From contig JANATG010000016.1 of the NCBI GenBank assembly GCA_029449235.1, positions 682,001 to 746,000 on the forward strand: a stretch of 64,000 nucleotides of DNA, read 5' to 3'. The number at the start of each line of letters is the position of its first letter. Positions within the stretch are counted from its first letter, which is position 1. The DNA is from Linnemannia schmuckeri. Taxonomy: Eukaryota > Mortierellomycota > Mortierellomycetes > Mortierellales > Mortierellaceae. The notes beneath the pieces were generated by a model that searched no databases, had not been told where the DNA came from, and saw nothing but the letters and a program-made list of their open reading frames with translations. The position numbers and the translations under genes are program-made. Positions 59,601 to 64,000 of this stretch are shown here, one piece after another.

Positions 59601-62600
59601 CGTGGTGTAGGTTCGACAGTGCTGCAGCTGCATTCGAAATTAGAAGTGGATTGATGGATGGCGTGGCCGAAGTTGACTGAGATGTATGACTCCTTTTGCG
59701 TTCTGAGTGATAAACTCCTTCGATGATGGTCCGATAGTAAGTAGCTGTGTGAGAGTGGTGTCTGTGACGCTTGGTAGTCGACATGGTCGGTTGGCCCATA
59801 GTAGCTGGTGGTGGTAGAGACGGCAGTGGCGGGAGAGGTGGCGGCATGACGATTGACGATGCTGCTACATTCGGGTCGAATAGCGGAGGCAGTGCTTGCA
59901 GCGGCGTATTGTTCAGTGAGTTGAATATCCTGATCCAATGATTGAGCTCCTATAGATTGGAAGGGGTGGCAAAAAAAACAAAGAATTTAGGCAAAGTTGC
60001 TTTCAATGTATATAATCAAAATGATAATGGAAAAATGATTTTTCGTACGTACACTTTCGCTTGAAGCCCTGAAGCACACTACTGGGACTGTCGGATCCTG
60101 TGAGGTAAAGATGCTGACCATGCTGGAAGACATGGCTATCGATGGGGAAGTTAACTTAAAACTGTGGCGAGCATTTGGTGGGATGGCAGAGGCAATGATA
60201 GTCAACGGTGGCGTCAACTCTTCAGATTTCGTTGTCGTGTCCTATTGTGAAAATAAAAATATGAAGGTGGTGGTGAGAAACGCGTAACCTTTTCCATTAT
60301 GCCTATTAAGACAATAAATTGTCAATGACACCATACCTTCCGCTTGTGATAGATAAACAATCTGTTGCCTTGGAGCACAACCCAGCGCTCTTTCCAGGCG
60401 CACTCTTTGTTCCCTTGACCAAGCTTGCCCTTTTTGGACTTTTTATACAGCAGCCCCTCCGCATAGTGATCGTAATAACTCAGTGGTGTACCAGGAGGTG
60501 GGAGTGAAATGTAGTTGTTTCTAAGCTGGAGTTCCAGAAGACAATGTGGCTGTAAGTTGTAGGAGCTCACGAGTCTGGAGTCGTCCAGCCAGTGACCCTA
60601 TTATGGTAGCAATTGAATGGCAATTACGGTTAGATATAAATGGGTTCCGATTAAATGTGAATAACATCAAGACATACAACTAGGGAATGCAGCAACACCT
60701 ACTGCAGCTAACCAAAAGATTCCAAAGCAGGCCTTCCAAGCTGTGCACTCTGAACTTCGATCCTCAGTGATGATTGGGTTTTCCTCGTGCAGACAGTGAT
60801 CCGCCAGCATTCCGCCATGATCAAGGACTTCGCGATCGATGTGTTTACTGTTGTTGCTGTTCTGTCGATTCCTGTAGTGTGCCCACCCGGGGATGTTGCT
60901 AAATCGCTTCGTGGAAAGACCATCCTTGCCGTGCTTGTCACCACCGATCGCTGACCCATGCCCGTCGTTCTTATGGAGGGTTGAGTAGGATATCAACCGA
61001 TTGATCTGCTGCTGGCTTAGGCCATGCTGCTGCCGACCTTGATGTTGGTGCTGTTGCTGGTGATGTTGCTTAACGATAGGCCTTGATGGCACCGCAGACT
61101 GAGTATGAGAGCGGTCACCGCTGTGATCCCTTTGGCTGCCGCCTCTGATGCGTGAAGACGCGAAAGAGACCCCTGGAAGCCCTTGGCTGATTGAATCTGC
61201 CTGACTACCACCAGTCGTGGCGGTCGTGCGACTTGAGAGTGACTGACCAAACAAGTCGCTGACAATGAGCTCCTCAGCCCTCAACTCAGCCTCGTCGTCG
61301 TCGATACTCTCCTGGTCATTGAAGCTTTCGTCGTCCTGTGCACTGCAGCTCGAGCGATGGTTCCGTGAAGGTGATGACGCGACATCACAGTGAAGTGTCA
61401 GCAAACTTGAACTCTCATCCTGATGCCATTTAACATCCAAAAGATCGGCTCGAAAGTGGCTTGGATCACGTGCCCGTAGGCTCGTCGAAGGGGTCGTGTC
61501 AAGATTGTCCGAGGTCATCTTGACCTGGGAAGCAGTTGAAACGGAGGATGCGGTGGGAGTCTGTAGAGGAACGGACGTTAGCCTGCACTTGGAAAGTATC
61601 AGATCCCGCGCTTTGTGGACGGGCATATCCCGAGGCAGGTCTACCTGGACCCATAGATCCTTGAGCACGTATCGAACATGGATCGGGATAATCATTGGGG
61701 TCTCCGTCTTAGAGTCTTGGGTGAGATGGGAACGAGGCTGATAACTGGGGCTGGTGTAAATCTGCTGGGAGGCTCTGTTATTGTCGTTGGTATTGCCGCC
61801 ATCGGGGGGAGTAGAATAAAGGTGGTGCTGGCGGGCTGGAACATACAATGCTGTATGGTTATAAGAATACGTCTTATTGACATGGCTTGAAGACTCAGTT
61901 GACACTCTCATTCTTCGTGGTTGTGGAGGTGGAGGTGGAGATGAAAGATGGTGCGATTGGTGGGTGTGCTGTGGAGGTTCGGTGAATTGAGTTCGACCGC
62001 TGAATGAAAACCGAGGGGAGTCCGAAGGAATAGAAGGCGCTGTAGGCTGTGAATGAGAGCGACTTCTGAAGAGTGTTGGTCGCTCACAGGTTTCTTCCTG
62101 GTATCGAGGCTGCTCGCTGCTCTCGAATTGTTCATCCTGCTGCTGCCCTTGGCGTTGTGCGATATAGGATTGTTTTGAGCCGGGACTAAACTGGTTGTGA
62201 AAGGAGGCAAAGGTCGTGCTGCTGTTGAATGGGTCGTTGCGATGGTTGCGAGGAGATGAAAAGGCAATTTTGAGTGGACTTGTCGGGCTAATTGAACTTG
62301 CTGGAGAAGTAGGAGGACTGAGACAGGCCGGTGGTGCTAGGAGGAGTTGCGCTGGAGCTACGAATCGAGAAGATCCTGATTCAAACGAAGGCAGACGTGA
62401 AGCCGACGACTGCGTGGGCGAAGTTGCCATGGATAATGATGTGGGAGGGCTTTCCATTCCTTCTGCTTGGTCGGAGGACAAGGAGGACAAGGAGGACGAT
62501 GACGACGAGAAGAAACGACTAAGACTGAGATCCTTGGTTGCAGGGTTTGTTCGTCTCCGCTGCAATGGTGAGGGTGACCGACCTGATGTTACTGAAGAGT

Positions 62601-62781
62601 GACGACTATCACCCTGTTGTTCCTGTTGTCGTTGTTGTTGTTGTTGATCCAGGGGATTTGGGGCTAGTGTAGCCATTGAAGTATTGGCGGATTTGTGGAC
62701 GAACGAGCGGTGAAGCTGCAGAGTGAGGTGAAGGAGTGAGTCGAGCGCATGAGGATCAATGTGAGAGTAGGATGAGGGCAT
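56692..62781 (-). CDS. Large Ras-association/PH-domain protein
   Basis: Six exons: 62781-60703, 60597-60337, 60241-60053, 59949-59268, 59161-57281 and 57212-56692, giving 1870 residues in phase. The N-terminal third is Ser/Pro/Gln-rich. A ubiquitin-like, Ras-association or FERM-N type fold begins near residue 361 (IPIHVRYVLKDLWVQVDLPRD) and its conserved end lies at exon 1/2 (FGIFWLAA-GHWLDDSRLVSSYNLQPHCLLELQL). A PH domain follows directly (about 725-850: YAEGLLYKKSKKGK, WKERWVVLQGNRLFIYHKRK, closing ELNHWIRIF). A second PH-like or beta-rich region lies near 1100-1280 (YSGYIWLYIPH, KLRLYFFCIKIS). The architecture suggests a Ras-family effector or membrane adaptor of cell polarity. Exon 6 depends on a short 68-bp intron with a GTGTAC donor, so the C-terminal 173 residues are less sure. 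Confidence 0.72.
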
Positions 62782-64000
62782 AACAGGTTGGTTTACAATT
62801 AATTGGAAATTTGGGGGGGCATTAGTTCGTAGAGGGGAAGTTAGAGAAGAAGTGAAGAGGGAGGGGGCTCAGGATACCAATGATAACCGGTAATAGCGGC
62901 GGGTGGGGAAGAAAGGGGGTGTTAATGTGAGGGTGTTAGGATAGGGAGAAGAGACGAGGGGGAGGGGTAAAGGAAGGATGAATGAAGGGGAAATGAAGGA
63001 GAAAGAGAAGAGGAAAGAGAGGAAATAGGAGGGTGACCGAAATAAAGAAAACAGGGTGGAAAAGGAAAAAGGAAAAGAAAAAAAAAAGGTAGCGACAAAG
63101 GTAATGAGGAAGTAATGGATGATTAGAGTTGGCTCCGGCCCTTTCAAACGCGGATGTTTTTATGTGCGAGTGAATACGTGAGAAGGAGAAGTTGCAGAAA
63201 CTAAAAAGGGACGAAGAAAAAAAATAGACGAGCTCAGGCGAGAAGAGACGGATACGAGACAAAGGAGAAGATGGAAGAACAGAAGGAGGAAGAAGAAGAA
63301 GTAGCAGCAAAAGGAAGGAGGGAAGGAAGGAGGAGAAGGTAAAAGGTAAAAAGTAAAAGTAAAAGGTAAAAGGTAATAGAAGAAAGGGAAAAGAAAGGAA
63401 AAAAAGAGAGAGAGCATGGTTGAATCAAACGAAAAGGGCTGCGTGTAGGCCATGGTAAGAGTCTGGATTAATATATCACCAGAACTGAGGGCCATGGATG
63501 GAAGGAAGGAGAGGGGATGGCTTGGTTACGGTCCAAAGGAAAGGGGTAGAGATACGACGCACAGTCCTCCTTGCCTGCCTGCCTGCTAGTCTGCCAGGCT
63601 GCAAGGGATTATCATGAGTACTATCATCATCACCACCGCCGCCATGATCATGGTCATCATCATCGCCGATGTAATCAGCTTTTACAATGCCCGACGGGAC
63701 CAAACAGGGCTGGCTGTCTTGATCTCGTTCAACGTCTCTCCCTCTCTCTCTCTTTCTTTCTCTCTCTCCCTCTGCCTTCATTTGTACATTGTGATCAGCC
63801 ACTAGTAGTTAGTTTATCTCTGCCGACAATCCCGTCCCCATCGCCCTTCTCTCTTCTTCATCGCACCCAGTCATATACACACACCTGGCATCTCTTGCGT
63901 GGTGATTCCAAATTCTTCTTTGCTGTTGTCGTTGTCGTTGTGCTGTACACGACGGCGCATGTTTCAGTGCTGCCTGTTGCGTGTGCGACATACATTCAAA
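62782..64000. other. Upstream region of the RA/PH gene
   Basis: The plus strand is strongly purine-rich from about 62830 to 63420, so the leader of the minus-strand gene is pyrimidine-rich, as for other genes here. CT repeats lie at 63736-63778. No gene is supported up to the window end. Confidence 0.5.
63338..63377. repeat. GGTAAAA-type short tandem repeat
   Basis: About six imperfect GGTAAAA/AGTAAAA units run in tandem within the purine-rich leader. Confidence 0.7.

Noticed and set aside
1..64000. CRISPR arrays, bacterial-type operons or viral genes
   Set aside because: No regularly spaced repeats, ribosome-binding sites or viral hallmark proteins were seen. The sequence is eukaryotic with spliceosomal introns throughout.

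Overview
This window is nuclear DNA of a filamentous fungus. The genes are long and split by many short introns, mostly about 90-130 bp, with GTAAG/GTATG-type donors and TAG/CAG acceptors. Several products are fungal or opisthokont housekeeping proteins: an Ssh4-type SPRY adaptor, Smp3/PIG-Z, Nup160, Mrc1/claspin, SRP72, battenin and a Yck/Cki1-type casein kinase I. Repeated intronless F-box proteins, truncated LINEs and pyrimidine-rich leaders suggest an early-diverging lineage such as Mortierellomycota. That placement is inference; no rRNA or mitochondrial marker is present to test it.

Layout. 0-2.1 kb: 3' part of an Ssh4-like Rsp5 adaptor. 3-7.4 kb: two tandem minus-strand CRAL-TRIO (Sec14/Csr1-like) paralogues that share one intron position. 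10-19.8 kb: a repeat-rich island. Two tRNA-Leu-like elements with truncated LINE copies lie on the left and an inverted LINE/tRNA-like module lies on the right. They bracket two F-box genes and an F-box pseudogene. 21.9-24.7 kb: casein kinase I. 25-28.1 kb: battenin (CLN3/Btn1), divergent from a 1309-residue multi-pass protein (29.2-33.6 kb) whose C-terminal half looks like the STRA6 retinol-transporter family. 33.6-36.6 kb: Smp3 GPI mannosyltransferase, tail to tail with the STRA6-like gene (47 bp apart) and divergent from Nup160 (37.2-42.6 kb). Mrc1 follows (42.9-47.5 kb), then SRP72 on the minus strand (47.7-50.1 kb), divergent from a third F-box gene (50.3-51.9 kb). 52.4-52.9 kb: a small membrane-anchored or secreted protein ending in a six-cysteine, defensin-type domain. 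56.7-62.8 kb: an 1870-residue Ras-association/PH-domain protein.

No operon-like logic is expected or seen. Functional themes are membrane traffic and lipids (Ssh4, CRAL-TRIO, battenin, Smp3, SRP72, RA-PH), genome and nuclear functions (Mrc1, Nup160) and ubiquitin adaptors (Ssh4, three F-box genes). The exon models were built by hand so that reading phase closes at every junction. Family names rest on motif recognition, not database searches. The most unusual items are the STRA6-like protein, the cysteine-rich defensin-like protein, the tRNA-like elements carrying a conserved hairpin in the anticodon loop, and the LINE/tRNA-bracketed F-box island.
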